A DNA stretch of 64,000 nt from Kocuria marina. Lineage in GTDB: Bacteria; Actinomycetota; Actinomycetes; Actinomycetales; Micrococcaceae. The notes under the pieces are model-generated. The model was not told the DNA's origin and made no database searches. It saw nothing but the letters and a program-made list of their open reading frames with translations. Position 1 is the first letter of the stretch. Every line of letters begins with the position of its first letter. Position numbers and translations under genes: made by a program. Where the stretch lies: NCBI RefSeq assembly GCF_000786655.1, contig NZ_JROM01000017.1, forward strand, positions 53,800 to 117,799, given 5' to 3'. This document shows positions 17,707-26,239 of the stretch, piece after piece.

Positions 17707-19131
17707 ATGACGCAGTTGCTGGACACCTCCTCACTTCACCCCGTTTCCCACGAGCTGGGGCGCCTCTTCGACAGCGCCGGATACGAGCTGTCCCTGGTGG
17801 GCGGGCCCGTACGTGACCTCCTGCTGGGCCGGGACGCGCTGGACCTGGACTTCACCACGAACGCGAGCCCCGATCAGACCCTCGAGCTGATCCGTGACTG
17901 GGCGGACGCGCACTGGGAGATCGGCCGGGAGTTCGGGACCATCGGGATGCGTAAGTCCGGCATGCAGTTGGAGGTCACCACCTACCGCGCCGAGGCGTAC
18001 GACCCCGATTCCCGCAAGCCCACCGTGGCCTTCGGGGACGATCTCACCGAGGACCTGCGACGCCGCGACTTCACCGTCAACGCCATGGCCCTGCGGTTGC
18101 CGGGCATGGAGCTCGTGGACCCGTTCGGCGGGATCAGGGACCTGCACGCCGGTGTGCTGCGTACCCCCGGGACCCCGGAGGACTCGTTCACGGACGATCC
18201 CCTGCGCATGATGCGTGCCGCGCGGTTCAGCTCCCAGCTGGGTCTGACCGTGGCGGACCCCGTGCGGGAGGCCATGACCGCGATGGCCGAGCGGATCGAG
18301 ATCGTCTCCGCCGAACGGGTGCGCGAGGAACTGGTCAAGTTGATCTGCGGCGCCCATCCCCGCCGGGGCATCGAACTCATGGTGGACACGGGACTCGCGC
18401 AGATCGTGCTCCCGGAGGTGCCCGCGCTGCAGCTGGAGACCGACGAGGCGCACCACCATAAGGACGTCTACCAACATTCCCTCACGGTCATGGAACAGGC
18501 CGCGGAGAAAGAGACCGGTCCGGAGGGCCCCGTGCCCGCCCCGGACTTCGTGCTGCGCTTCGCGGCGCTCATGCACGACGTGGGCAAGCCGGCCACGCGT
18601 CGCTTCGAACCGTCCGGGGCAGTGAGCTTCCGACACCACGAGGTGGTGGGGGCCAAGCTCACGCGCAAGCGGATGAAGGCGCTGCGCTTCGACAATGACA
18701 CCATCAAGCGGGTCACCCGCCTCGTGGAACTGCATATGCGTTTCTACGGATATGGCGATGCCGACTGGACCGATTCCGCGGTGCGCCGGTACGTGCGGGA
18801 CGCGGGGGACGAACTCGAGCGGCTGCACCGGCTCACCCGCTCGGACGTCACGACCCGCAACAAGCGCAAGGCCTCCCGGCTCGCCCGGCACTACGACGAG
18901 CTCGAACACCGCATCGACCAGCTCGCCGAGCAGGAACAGCTGGACGCCGTCCGGCCCGAGCTGGACGGCCAGCAGATCATGGCGATCCTGGGCATCCCGC
19001 CCGGGCCCCAGGTGGGCCGCGCATACAAGTTCCTCCTGGAGATGCGTCTGGACGAGGGCGCCGTGGGGGAGGACGTGGCACGCGAGCGTCTCGTGTCCTG
19101 GGCGCGTGAGAACGGCGTCATCGACTCCTGA
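17707..19131 (+). CDS. cca: CCA-adding tRNA nucleotidyltransferase with HD domain
   Basis: This 474-residue class II nucleotidyltransferase adds or repairs the 3' CCA of tRNA. The head has LVGGPVRDLLLGR and the metal-binding LDLDFTTNA, then RRRDFTVNAMAL. A C-terminal HD domain follows (DEAHHHKDVYQHSL, FAALMHDVGKP), with a helical tRNA-binding tail. ATG at 17707 gives the family start; an in-frame ATG at 17695 adds four residues. It is divergent from the Nudix gene across a 103-bp region. Confidence 0.94.
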   Translation: MTQLLDTSSLHPVSHELGRLFDSAGYELSLVGGPVRDLLLGRDALDLDFTTNASPDQTLELIRDWADAHWEIGREFGTIGMRKSGMQLEVTTYRAEAYDPDSRKPTVAFGDDLTEDLRRRDFTVNAMALRLPGMELVDPFGGIRDLHAGVLRTPGTPEDSFTDDPLRMMRAARFSSQLGLTVADPVREAMTAMAERIEIVSAERVREELVKLICGAHPRRGIELMVDTGLAQIVLPEVPALQLETDEAHHHKDVYQHSLTVMEQAAEKETGPEGPVPAPDFVLRFAALMHDVGKPATRRFEPSGAVSFRHHEVVGAKLTRKRMKALRFDNDTIKRVTRLVELHMRFYGYGDADWTDSAVRRYVRDAGDELERLHRLTRSDVTTRNKRKASRLARHYDELEHRIDQLAEQEQLDAVRPELDGQQIMAILGIPPGPQVGRAYKFLLEMRLDEGAVGEDVARERLVSWARENGVIDS

Positions 19132-19244
19132 CGGAAAGGGCCGCGCCGAGATACCGCAGCGGAACACTCGCGCCATGACGCGTGGACTCCCCGCCCCCGT
19201 GGAACACTGACAGCATCCGTACCCGCGTTCCGAGGAGATCCCGC

Positions 19245-20504
19245 ATGAGCCTGGAAGGTGCGCGCAACAGATCGGGAGGCAATGCCGGTCTGATGCTGCT
19301 GGGCCTCGGCCTGTACACGGTCATGATGGCCTACCTGTTGCGCATCCCGTGCCGCGTGCCGGACTGGAACATGGCCCAGCAGGTTCCCGAGCTGTGTGCC
19401 ACGGTGATCGGCACCGGGGATCTCAGCGTGCGCTCGTCGGACGTGGCCGGGGGGTTCTTCACCGGGGGTCCCACGGGGGATCAGCCGGTGCTCGTGGGGA
19501 TGATCACCACGATCATCGGGTGGTTCGCCTCCAACCTGACCTCCCTGCTGGGCCTGGACGTGGGGCAGGGCTTCTACCTGGACCTCTCCCTGATCCTTCT
19601 GGCCCTCGTGTGGTTGGCCATCGTGGGCGTGGTCTCCTCGCTGAGCGGCAACCGGCGCACCGACGCCCTGGTCATGGCGTTGGCCCCCGTGATCGTGCTC
19701 GTGGGGTTCCAGTCCTGGGACCTGTGGGCCGTGCTGTTCATGATGCTCGCCCTGCTGGGCTACGTGCGGGGGAACCCGGCGCTCGCCGGGATCATGGTGG
19801 GCTTCGGTGCCTCCGTGGCGTTCTTCCCCGTGGTGGTGCTGCTCGCGATCCTGATCATGGCCGCGCGTCACCGGTTCCTCAAGGACATCCTCTCCGCGTT
19901 CATCTGGGCCGTGGTCGCGTGGGCCCTGATCAACGGGACGTACATGCTCACGGCGTGGGACCGCTGGCGGGCCCAGTTCGGGGACATGGTGCGCTCCGAC
20001 ACCGAACAACCCTCGCTGTGGAACGTGTGGAGCTCCACCGTGGAACCGCGCACCGGGGTGTCCCTGGGAACCGGCGCGGACGGTCAGGACGTCCTGCTGA
20101 GCATGATCCTGGCGCTCGTGTTCGTGCTCCTGATCGCGTTGCTCAGCAAGCGGGAGCCCTCGGCCGTGCAGATCACGTTCCTGTTGCTCGCCCTCTACAT
20201 CCTGCTGGCCAAGGAGTACTCCCTGACCTACGTGGTGTGGCTCGTGCCCCTCGTCATCCTGTGTCGCCGCAACTGGATCGAGTTCGGGCTGTGGCAGGTC
20301 GTGGAAGTGCTCTACTGGGCCACCGTGGTGCTGCCGGCCTCGGCATGGCCCACCCTGCCGTGGGTCGAGGAATTCGGCTGGAGCGCCCAAGATATATTGG
20401 CCGTAGTACGTTATGTTTTTCTCATCTATCTGGTGGTGGCGGTCGTGGTGGACATGTTCCGGGGACGCAAGGCTGCGGCGCTCGGCGCGTCCGCGGTCCA
20501 GTAA
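19245..20504 (+). CDS. Polytopic membrane protein, GT87-like glycosyltransferase
   Basis: This 419-residue protein has about ten hydrophobic helices. An extracytoplasmic stretch follows the first one (CRVPDWNMAQQVPELC, then GGFFTGGPTGDQPVLVG). The layout resembles the GT87/GT-C polyprenol-linked mannosyltransferases of actinobacteria, but no unmistakable catalytic motif was found. ATG 19245 follows GAGGAGA. It is 9 bp upstream of an anchored extracytoplasmic protein gene, so the two are probably one operon working in the envelope. Confidence 0.6.
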   Translation: MSLEGARNRSGGNAGLMLLGLGLYTVMMAYLLRIPCRVPDWNMAQQVPELCATVIGTGDLSVRSSDVAGGFFTGGPTGDQPVLVGMITTIIGWFASNLTSLLGLDVGQGFYLDLSLILLALVWLAIVGVVSSLSGNRRTDALVMALAPVIVLVGFQSWDLWAVLFMMLALLGYVRGNPALAGIMVGFGASVAFFPVVVLLAILIMAARHRFLKDILSAFIWAVVAWALINGTYMLTAWDRWRAQFGDMVRSDTEQPSLWNVWSSTVEPRTGVSLGTGADGQDVLLSMILALVFVLLIALLSKREPSAVQITFLLLALYILLAKEYSLTYVVWLVPLVILCRRNWIEFGLWQVVEVLYWATVVLPASAWPTLPWVEEFGWSAQDILAVVRYVFLIYLVVAVVVDMFRGRKAAALGASAVQ

Positions 20505-20513
20505 GGACCCGGC

Positions 20514-21683
20514 ATGGCACCGCGTGATTCCGAGAACCTCGCTCGCCTGAGGCTGCCGTCCTGGCGTTCCCTCCGCCTACCCCTGTTGCTCGTGCTGGTG
20601 TTCGTCGCGGTCGCGTCCACCGTGTGGGCCGCGCTCGCCAACTACTTCCTGGTCTCGCGGGATCCCGAGGCCCCCGTGGACACGTACCTGGGGTACCTCG
20701 AGGGCGGCAGTTCCCGTCAGGTCCTCGCTCCGTTGTTGATCGGCGGGGACCGCCCCCTGGCCCAGCTGCTGTCCAACGGGGTGTACCGGGATGCCGCCAA
20801 CCGCCCGCAGGGCCACGACTTCGTGGGGGTCCAGAAGCACGGGGACCACGCGGCGGTGGGGGTGGACATCCACCTGGGGGACGGTTCCACCGTGCACCGT
20901 GACTACACGGTCGAGAAGGTGGCGTCCTGGGGTCCGTTCAACGACTCGTGGCGATTGGTGGAACGTGACAACGCCATCGTGGACGTGCGGCTACCCGCGG
21001 CCGTGGACGCGGTGTCCGTCAACGGCAACAAGGTGCGTCCGAACGGTTCCGAGCTCTTCCCCACGGACCCTTCCGATCCCGGGTCGCCAGCGCGCACGTG
21101 GCAGTTCGAGGGTCTGCCCGGGGTCTACGACATCGCGATGCCCGAGGACTCGTACCTCCTGGCCAGCGCGCATGCCTCCGCGGGAATATCCATGAGTGAT
21201 CCCCGGTCCGCCGCGGCCGAACTGGACTTCACGGCATCGCCCCACATGTGGGAGGGCGCGGAGCGGGCCGTCCAGGACGCCGTGGGCCAGTGCGAACGCG
21301 TGCTGCGTTTCGACGCCGCGCAGTGCCCGCTGCCCGCGGAGCTGGGAGGTGGGCCCGCGGCGTCGCCCTCCGCCTCGCCCAGCGCTTTACCCACCGGGGC
21401 TTCCACGGAGGTCCCGCCGGGCGTGTCCAACATCCGGTGGGAACTGCAGTCCCGCCCGTCGCTGCTCCTGGAACAGGACGACGACGATCCCCTGGCCTTC
21501 CACGCCGTGCGGTTCCGCCCCGCGGTGGCCACCGTGACCTGGCTGCAGAACGGGCGGCAGCACTCGGGGACCGTGGACTTCGGGATCGACGTGACGGCCC
21601 GGACCACCGGTGAGGACCTGGACACGGACGTGCAGTTGCGCTCAACGCTGACCGAGCGGGAGAGGGGCAACCAGCCCTCCTAG
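20514..21683 (+). CDS. Membrane-anchored extracytoplasmic protein of unknown function
   Basis: I do not recognise this 389-residue protein. It has a short cytoplasmic start, one membrane helix (about 20-42) and a large external part with beta-strand-like segments. A Pro/Ser/Ala linker (ASPSASPSALPTG) lies around residue 290. A pair of cysteines (QCERVLRFDAAQCPL) could form a disulfide. It follows the GT87-like gene by 9 bp. A shared envelope role is an inference from this spacing. Confidence 0.65.
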   Translation: MAPRDSENLARLRLPSWRSLRLPLLLVLVFVAVASTVWAALANYFLVSRDPEAPVDTYLGYLEGGSSRQVLAPLLIGGDRPLAQLLSNGVYRDAANRPQGHDFVGVQKHGDHAAVGVDIHLGDGSTVHRDYTVEKVASWGPFNDSWRLVERDNAIVDVRLPAAVDAVSVNGNKVRPNGSELFPTDPSDPGSPARTWQFEGLPGVYDIAMPEDSYLLASAHASAGISMSDPRSAAAELDFTASPHMWEGAERAVQDAVGQCERVLRFDAAQCPLPAELGGGPAASPSASPSALPTGASTEVPPGVSNIRWELQSRPSLLLEQDDDDPLAFHAVRFRPAVATVTWLQNGRQHSGTVDFGIDVTARTTGEDLDTDVQLRSTLTERERGNQPS

Positions 21684-21733
21684 GATGGGATCGGTTGCAT
21701 CGGGGCAACTGGGGAGTGGAACAGGGGTTCACC

Positions 21734-22153
21734 ATGGCCGACGAGCCGGAGTACTACAAGGCACAACCGCTACCGCGCCGCGACGAGCCGTCCCGCGGCT
21801 ACGGCCCGGGCGCCGGCTTCGGCTCCGCGGGCACCGCGCCCGGGTGGGGTCAGCAACGCCCCGTCGGTCAGCCGGTCAACGTCAACGTGGTGGGCGGAAG
21901 GTCCATCGTGCTGGCCTACGTCCTGTGGTTCTTCCTGGGCAACTTCGGCGTCCACAAGTTCTACCTGGCCCAGCCCTTCCAGGGGATCTTCTACCTGGTG
22001 CTCTCCGCGATCGGGTGGCTCACCGTGGGAATCCTGATCGGCTGGTTCTTCCTGGGTCTGCTGTGGCTGCTCATGCTGATCGACCTGTTCGTGATCCCCC
22101 TGCGGGTGGGCACCCTCAACGCCCGATTGGCCCGACGCGTCGGTGGCTACTGA
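21734..22153 (+). CDS. TM2 domain-containing membrane protein
   Basis: This 139-residue protein has a Pro/Arg-rich cytoplasmic head (1-55) and a TM2 domain. The domain is two membrane helices with the conserved LWFFLGNFGVHKFYLAQPFQG signature and a final LLMLIDLFVIPL. The function of TM2 proteins in bacteria is not established. ATG 21734 was chosen because the head fits the family and the upstream in-frame ATG at 21695 lacks a ribosome site. Confidence 0.85.
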   Translation: MADEPEYYKAQPLPRRDEPSRGYGPGAGFGSAGTAPGWGQQRPVGQPVNVNVVGGRSIVLAYVLWFFLGNFGVHKFYLAQPFQGIFYLVLSAIGWLTVGILIGWFFLGLLWLLMLIDLFVIPLRVGTLNARLARRVGGY

Positions 22154-22282
22154 GCCCCCGTTGTAGTAAAGTGGGGAAGTCTGTGTGCCGTGCGCCGATC
22201 GCTGCCGGCACCGACATACGCACAGAACCTCCTGCTGCGGAAGGACCGCAGCCGCTTAGCCCGAAGGAGGTGGGTTCTTTAC

Positions 22283-22588
22283 ATGCGTGAATACGAATTG
22301 ATGGTCATCCTCAACCCCGAGGTGGAGGAGCGCGCCGTCGAGCCGACCCTCAAGAAGTTCCTCGAGGTCGTCACGAAGGAGAACGGCACCGTCGACAAGC
22401 TCGACATCTGGGGCCGTCGTCGTCTGGCCTACGAGATCCAGAAGAAGTCCGAGGGGATCTACGCCGTGGTGAACTTCACCGCCGAGCCGCAGACCGCCAA
22501 GGAACTGGACCGCGTGCTGAGCCTGAACGAGGCCGTGATGCGCACCAAGATCATCCGTCCGGAAGAGCAGAAGATCCACGGCAAGTGA
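22283..22588 (+). CDS. rpsF: 30S ribosomal protein S6
   Basis: This 101-residue small-subunit protein pairs with S18. It shows the family pattern [13 protein letters not shown] ... [24 protein letters not shown] strong CGAAGGAGG ribosome site lies 12 nt upstream of ATG 22283. It heads the conserved rpsF-ssb-rpsR-rplI operon. Confidence 0.98.
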
Positions 22589-22712
22589 GGTGAGCGTGCG
22601 GCCCACCCGGGCTGCACAGCACGCACTCACCACGGGCTCGTGAGAGTCCCCGTGAGATGCTTTTCACCCCACTGAGTCTCGCATCCAGCGTCCACAGAAT
22701 CCGGAGGTTCAC

Positions 22713-23357
22713 ATGGCTGGCGACACCGTCATTACAGTGATCGGAAATCTGACCGCAGACCCCGAATTGCGCTTCACGCCGTCCGGAGCCGCCGTGGCCA
22801 ACTTCACCGTTGCGTCCACCCCGCGCGCCTTCGACCGGCAGAGCAACGAATGGAAGGATCAGGAGACCCTTTTCATGCGTTGCTCGGTGTGGCGTGAGGC
22901 TGCCGAGAACGTGGCGGAGTCCCTGACCAAGGGAACCCGTGTGATCGTCCAGGGTCGGCTCAAGGCACGCTCGTACGAGACCAAGGAGGGGGAGCGCCGC
23001 ACCAGCACCGAGCTGGAAGTGGACGAGATCGGCCCCTCCATGAAGTACGCGACCGCCAAGATCAACCGGAACTCGCGCGGCGGAGGCAACTCCTACGGCG
23101 GGAACCAGGGCTTCGGCGGCGGTCAGGGTGGCTTCGGTGGAGGCCAGGGCGGTTTCAACGACAACCAGGGTGGCGGCTTCGGCGGCAACCAGGGTGGTGG
23201 CAACCCCGGCGGTGGCAACCAGGGCGGCGGGTTCAACGGGAACCAGGGCGGCCGTGGGGGCCAGCAACCGCGTCAGCAGGGCAACGATCCCTGGGGTCAG
23301 TCCTCCGGTGGGAATTACGACTGGGGAACCGGCGCCGAGGACGAGCCCCCCTTCTAA
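22713..23357 (+). CDS. ssb: Single-stranded DNA-binding protein
   Basis: This 214-residue SSB has the OB fold in residues 1-110 ([18 protein letters not shown], then [19 protein letters not shown]). A long Gly/Asn/Gln-rich linker follows (about 120-200, with many GGNQGG repeats), and the acidic interaction tip ends DEPPF. The tip binds replication and repair partners. The linker is longer than in E. coli SSB, as in many actinobacteria. The gene lies between rpsF and rpsR as usual. Confidence 0.97.
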   Translation: MAGDTVITVIGNLTADPELRFTPSGAAVANFTVASTPRAFDRQSNEWKDQETLFMRCSVWREAAENVAESLTKGTRVIVQGRLKARSYETKEGERRTSTELEVDEIGPSMKYATAKINRNSRGGGNSYGGNQGFGGGQGGFGGGQGGFNDNQGGGFGGNQGGGNPGGGNQGGGFNGNQGGRGGQQPRQQGNDPWGQSSGGNYDWGTGAEDEPPF

Positions 23358-23423
23358 ACACAACCATTCCAACCCATCCCGCAGGTACGCCTGCGGGCTC
23401 CGCACCAGAAAAGGAGCACCACG

Positions 23424-23660
23424 ATGGCCAAGGCTGAAATTCGCAAGCCGAAACCGAAGCAGAACCCGCTCAAGGCGGCCGACGTCACCGAGATCGACTA
23501 CAAGGACGTCGCCTTGCTGCGTAAGTTCATCTCCGATCGCGGCAAGATCCGCGCTCGCCGCGTGACCGGCGTGTCCGTTCAGGAGCAGCGCAAGATCGCC
23601 CAGGCGATCAAGAACGCTCGTGAAGTGGCACTGCTGCCCTACTCCGGCGCCGGCCGCTGA
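23424..23660 (+). CDS. rpsR: 30S ribosomal protein S18
   Basis: This 78-residue basic protein has the family core [20 protein letters not shown] ... [22 protein letters not shown]. It lacks cysteines in the N-terminal region, so it is not a zinc-binding (C+) form. It starts after AAAAGGAG and is followed by rplI after 20 bp. Confidence 0.98.
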   Translation: MAKAEIRKPKPKQNPLKAADVTEIDYKDVALLRKFISDRGKIRARRVTGVSVQEQRKIAQAIKNAREVALLPYSGAGR

Positions 23661-23680
23661 TCAGAGAGGACTGAGAATTC

Positions 23681-24130
23681 ATGGCAAAGATCATTTTGAC
23701 CCAGGAAGTCTCCGGGCTCGGTTCCGCGGGTGACGTGGTGGACGTGAAGAACGGCTACGCCCGTAACTTCCTGTTCCCCCGCGGCTTCGCGACCCCGTGG
23801 ACCCGCGGCGCCGAGAAGCAGATCGACTCCATCAAGCAGGCTCGTGCGGCCCGTGAGCTGTCCTCCCTCGAGGACGCCCAGGCTCTCGCCGCGAAGCTGA
23901 CCTCCACCACCCTGACCGTTCCGGTCAAGTCCGGTGCCGAGGGTCGCTTGTTCGGTACGGTCCGCGCCGGTGACATCGCCTCCGCGGTCGAGACCGCCGG
24001 TCTGGGTTCCATCGACAAGCGTCGCGTGGACCTGACCCAGCGCATCAAGACCACCGGCGTGTACCAGGCCGTGATCCACCTGCACGAGGACGTCAACGCG
24101 AACGTGGAGTTCGAGGTCGTCCCCGCCTGA
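23681..24130 (+). CDS. rplI: 50S ribosomal protein L9
   Basis: This 149-residue protein has the N-terminal domain [20 protein letters not shown] with the conserved [12 protein letters not shown], a connecting helix and a C-terminal domain. It is the last gene of the rpsF operon and is followed by a strong hairpin. Confidence 0.98.
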   Translation: MAKIILTQEVSGLGSAGDVVDVKNGYARNFLFPRGFATPWTRGAEKQIDSIKQARAARELSSLEDAQALAAKLTSTTLTVPVKSGAEGRLFGTVRAGDIASAVETAGLGSIDKRRVDLTQRIKTTGVYQAVIHLHEDVNANVEFEVVPA

Positions 24131-24200
24131 TCGCACCTCGAGTGCATCCGGGTCCCTGAGCCGCTCGCGCGGTTCGTGAACGGGCCCGCGGGTGATGTGT

Positions 24201-24236
24201 GAGAACCCCGTGGAACAGTCGTTCCACGGGGTTCTT
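24201..24236 (+). terminator. Terminator of the rpsF-ssb-rpsR-rplI operon
   Basis: Perfect 14-bp arms GAACCCCGTGGAAC (24203-24216) and GTTCCACGGGGTTC (24221-24234) enclose the loop AGTC, 70 bp after the rplI stop. A short T-containing tail follows. This is the expected end of the ribosomal protein operon. Confidence 0.88.
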
Positions 24237-24289
24237 GCCGTCTTCGGGCTTCCAGAGATCGCGCAGAGCACCGTGGGAGGATGCCGGTC

Positions 24290-24601
24290 ATGATCATGAG
24301 CGCACGCAGGTTGAGTACGGGCCGCACGCTGTTCTGGGTGGCACTGGCGTGTGTGGCATTGACCCTGGTGTTCTTCCTGGGGGCGTTCCTCGCCGGTAAC
24401 TCATTGGCGCCGCGCGGTGCGGTGACCGTCCTGGTGGTCGGTCTCATCCTGAGCGTGGTCGCGTCCCTCGTGGCGTTGATCCTGGGCATTGCGGGCACCG
24501 TGGCCTTCCCGGCGCTGCGGGGCCGTTACGTTCTGGTGTTGCTCCTGGCCATCGTGACATCGCCCCTGCTCTGGCTGCTCTTCTTCGCGCTCCTGGGGTG
24601 A
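24290..24601 (+). CDS. Small integral membrane protein of unknown function
   Basis: This 103-residue protein has three strongly hydrophobic segments (about 16-36, 47-67 and 80-101) and no recognised motif. A GGGAGG ribosome site is 9 nt before the ATG at 24290. An in-frame ATG at 24281 is too close to that site. It lies between the ribosomal operon terminator and the dnaB control region. Confidence 0.65.
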   Translation: MIMSARRLSTGRTLFWVALACVALTLVFFLGAFLAGNSLAPRGAVTVLVVGLILSVVASLVALILGIAGTVAFPALRGRYVLVLLLAIVTSPLLWLLFFALLG

Positions 24602-24602
24602 G

Positions 24603-24699
24603 TTACCCACAGCTGCGACGGGTTTTCCACAGATCTCTCCACAGCCCGTGCACAGCACTGCACGGCGTGTTCCACATGTTCTCCACATACTTTTCCACA
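24603..24699 (+). promoter_or_regulatory. Cluster of DnaA-box-like sequences upstream of dnaB
   Basis: Six same-oriented NCCACA motifs lie within 97 bp: GTTACCCACA (24602-24611), TTTTCCACA (24623-24631), CTCTCCACA (24635-24643), TGTTCCACA (24668-24676), TTCTCCACA (24679-24687) and TTTTCCACA (24691-24699). Several are one mismatch from TTGTCCACA or TTATCCACA. They occupy the 260-bp gap before dnaB. DnaA control of the helicase gene, or DnaA titration, is an inference. Confidence 0.6.
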
Positions 24700-24705
24700 G
24701 GCCGT

Positions 24706-24748
24706 GGACGACGACGCCGCGCCACCGGGCCGCGCGGCGTCGTCGTCC
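24706..24748. repeat. 16-bp perfect inverted repeat before dnaB
   Basis: GGACGACGACGCCGCG (24706-24721) and its complement (24733-24748) flank an 11-nt loop. The stem is very GC-rich and has no T tract. It may be a terminator for the small membrane gene or a leader structure of dnaB. It lies immediately after the DnaA-box-like cluster. Confidence 0.7.
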
Positions 24749-24860
24749 GCTCGGCGCCCGACAGCGGGGCGAGCGGGGGCGGCTATGGGGGTCGGAGAGC
24801 GGTGGGAGAATGAACGGGTGCGCCGCGCGAGGTGGGCGCATTCGTCTGCGAGGAAAGTGA

Positions 24861-26219
24861 GTGAGGGTGTCGGAATATTCGTCCGGGCCGCGCGAGGACT
24901 ACGGCCGTACCATGCCGCACGACAACCAGGCCGAACAGTCGGTGCTGGGCGGGATGATGCTGTCCAAGGACGCCATCGCGGACGTGGTGGAAGTGCTGCG
25001 GGGCGTGGACTTCTACAAGCCGGCGCACGAGAACATCTACGACGCCATTGTCTCCCTGTACGGGCGCGGCGAACCGGCGGACGCGATCACCGTGGGGGAC
25101 GAGCTCACCAAGAACGGTGAGATCGAGCGGATCGGGGGGATCGCGTACCTGCACTCGCTGATCGCGTCCGTGCCCACGGCCGCGAATGCGGGGTTCTACG
25201 CGGAGATCGTGCGGGAACGCGCGGTGCTGCGGCGGCTCGTGGAGGCCGGGACCAAGATCGTGCAGCTGGGCTACGCGCACGACGGTGAAGTGGACGACAT
25301 CGTCAACGAGGCCCAGGGCGAGATCTACCAGGTCGCCGAACGGCGCACGGCGGAGGACTACGTCCCGCTCAAGGACGTCATGGAAGCCACCGTGGACGAG
25401 ATCGAGGCCGCGGGCAACCGCTCCGGGATGCAGGGTGTGCCCACGGGATTCATCGAACTGGACGAGCTCACCCACGGATTCCAGGGCGGACAGATGATCG
25501 TGATCGCGGCGCGTCCTGCCATGGGTAAGTCCACGCTCGCCCTGGACGTGGCGCGCTCGGCGTCCATCAAGCACAACATGACGTCCGTGATCTTCTCCCT
25601 GGAGATGAGCCGCAACGAGATCGCCATGCGCTTGCTCTCCGCGGAGGGCACCCTGAACATGCAGGATCTGCGCGCGGGCACCCTGCAGGACGAGCAGTGG
25701 GCCAAGATCGCGCAGATCATGGGCAAGATGAACGAGGCGCCCCTGTTCATCGACGATTCCCCGAACATGTCCCTGATGGAGATCCGCGCCAAATGCCGCC
25801 GGCTCAAGCAGAAGCATGACCTCAAACTCGTGGTGCTGGACTATCTGCAGCTCATGAGCTCCGGCAAGAAGGTGGAGTCCCGCCAGCAGGAGGTCTCCGA
25901 GTTCTCGCGTGCTCTCAAGCTGCTCGCCAAGGAGCTGGACGTCCCCGTGGTGGCGCTGTCCCAGCTGAACCGTGGTTCCGAGCAGCGCCAGGACAAGAAG
26001 CCGCAGGTGAGTGATCTGCGTGAATCGGGCTCAATTGAACAGGATGCGGACATGGTGATCCTGTTGCACCGTGAGGACGTCTACGACAAGGAGTCCCCGC
26101 GCGCCGGTGAGGCGGACGTGATCGTGGCCAAGCACCGCAACGGTCCCACGAAGACCATCGTGGTGGCGTTCCAGGGCCACTACTCACGGTTCGCAAACAT
26201 GGCGCTGGAGGGGTTCTAA
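24861..26219 (+). CDS. dnaB: Replicative DNA helicase DnaB
   Basis: This 452-residue hexameric 5'-3' helicase drives the replication fork. The N-terminal helical domain (NQAEQSVLGGMMLSKDAI) is at about 20-120. The RecA-like domain has Walker A ARPAMGKSTLALD, Walker B LVVLDYLQLM and the motif SQLNRGSEQR. There is no intein. The start is GTG 24861 or GTG 24867. Upstream lie DnaA-box-like repeats and a hairpin. Confidence 0.97.
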   Translation: MRVSEYSSGPREDYGRTMPHDNQAEQSVLGGMMLSKDAIADVVEVLRGVDFYKPAHENIYDAIVSLYGRGEPADAITVGDELTKNGEIERIGGIAYLHSLIASVPTAANAGFYAEIVRERAVLRRLVEAGTKIVQLGYAHDGEVDDIVNEAQGEIYQVAERRTAEDYVPLKDVMEATVDEIEAAGNRSGMQGVPTGFIELDELTHGFQGGQMIVIAARPAMGKSTLALDVARSASIKHNMTSVIFSLEMSRNEIAMRLLSAEGTLNMQDLRAGTLQDEQWAKIAQIMGKMNEAPLFIDDSPNMSLMEIRAKCRRLKQKHDLKLVVLDYLQLMSSGKKVESRQQEVSEFSRALKLLAKELDVPVVALSQLNRGSEQRQDKKPQVSDLRESGSIEQDADMVILLHREDVYDKESPRAGEADVIVAKHRNGPTKTIVVAFQGHYSRFANMALEGF

Positions 26220-26239
26220 AGTCTTCAGCTCCCCGTCTT

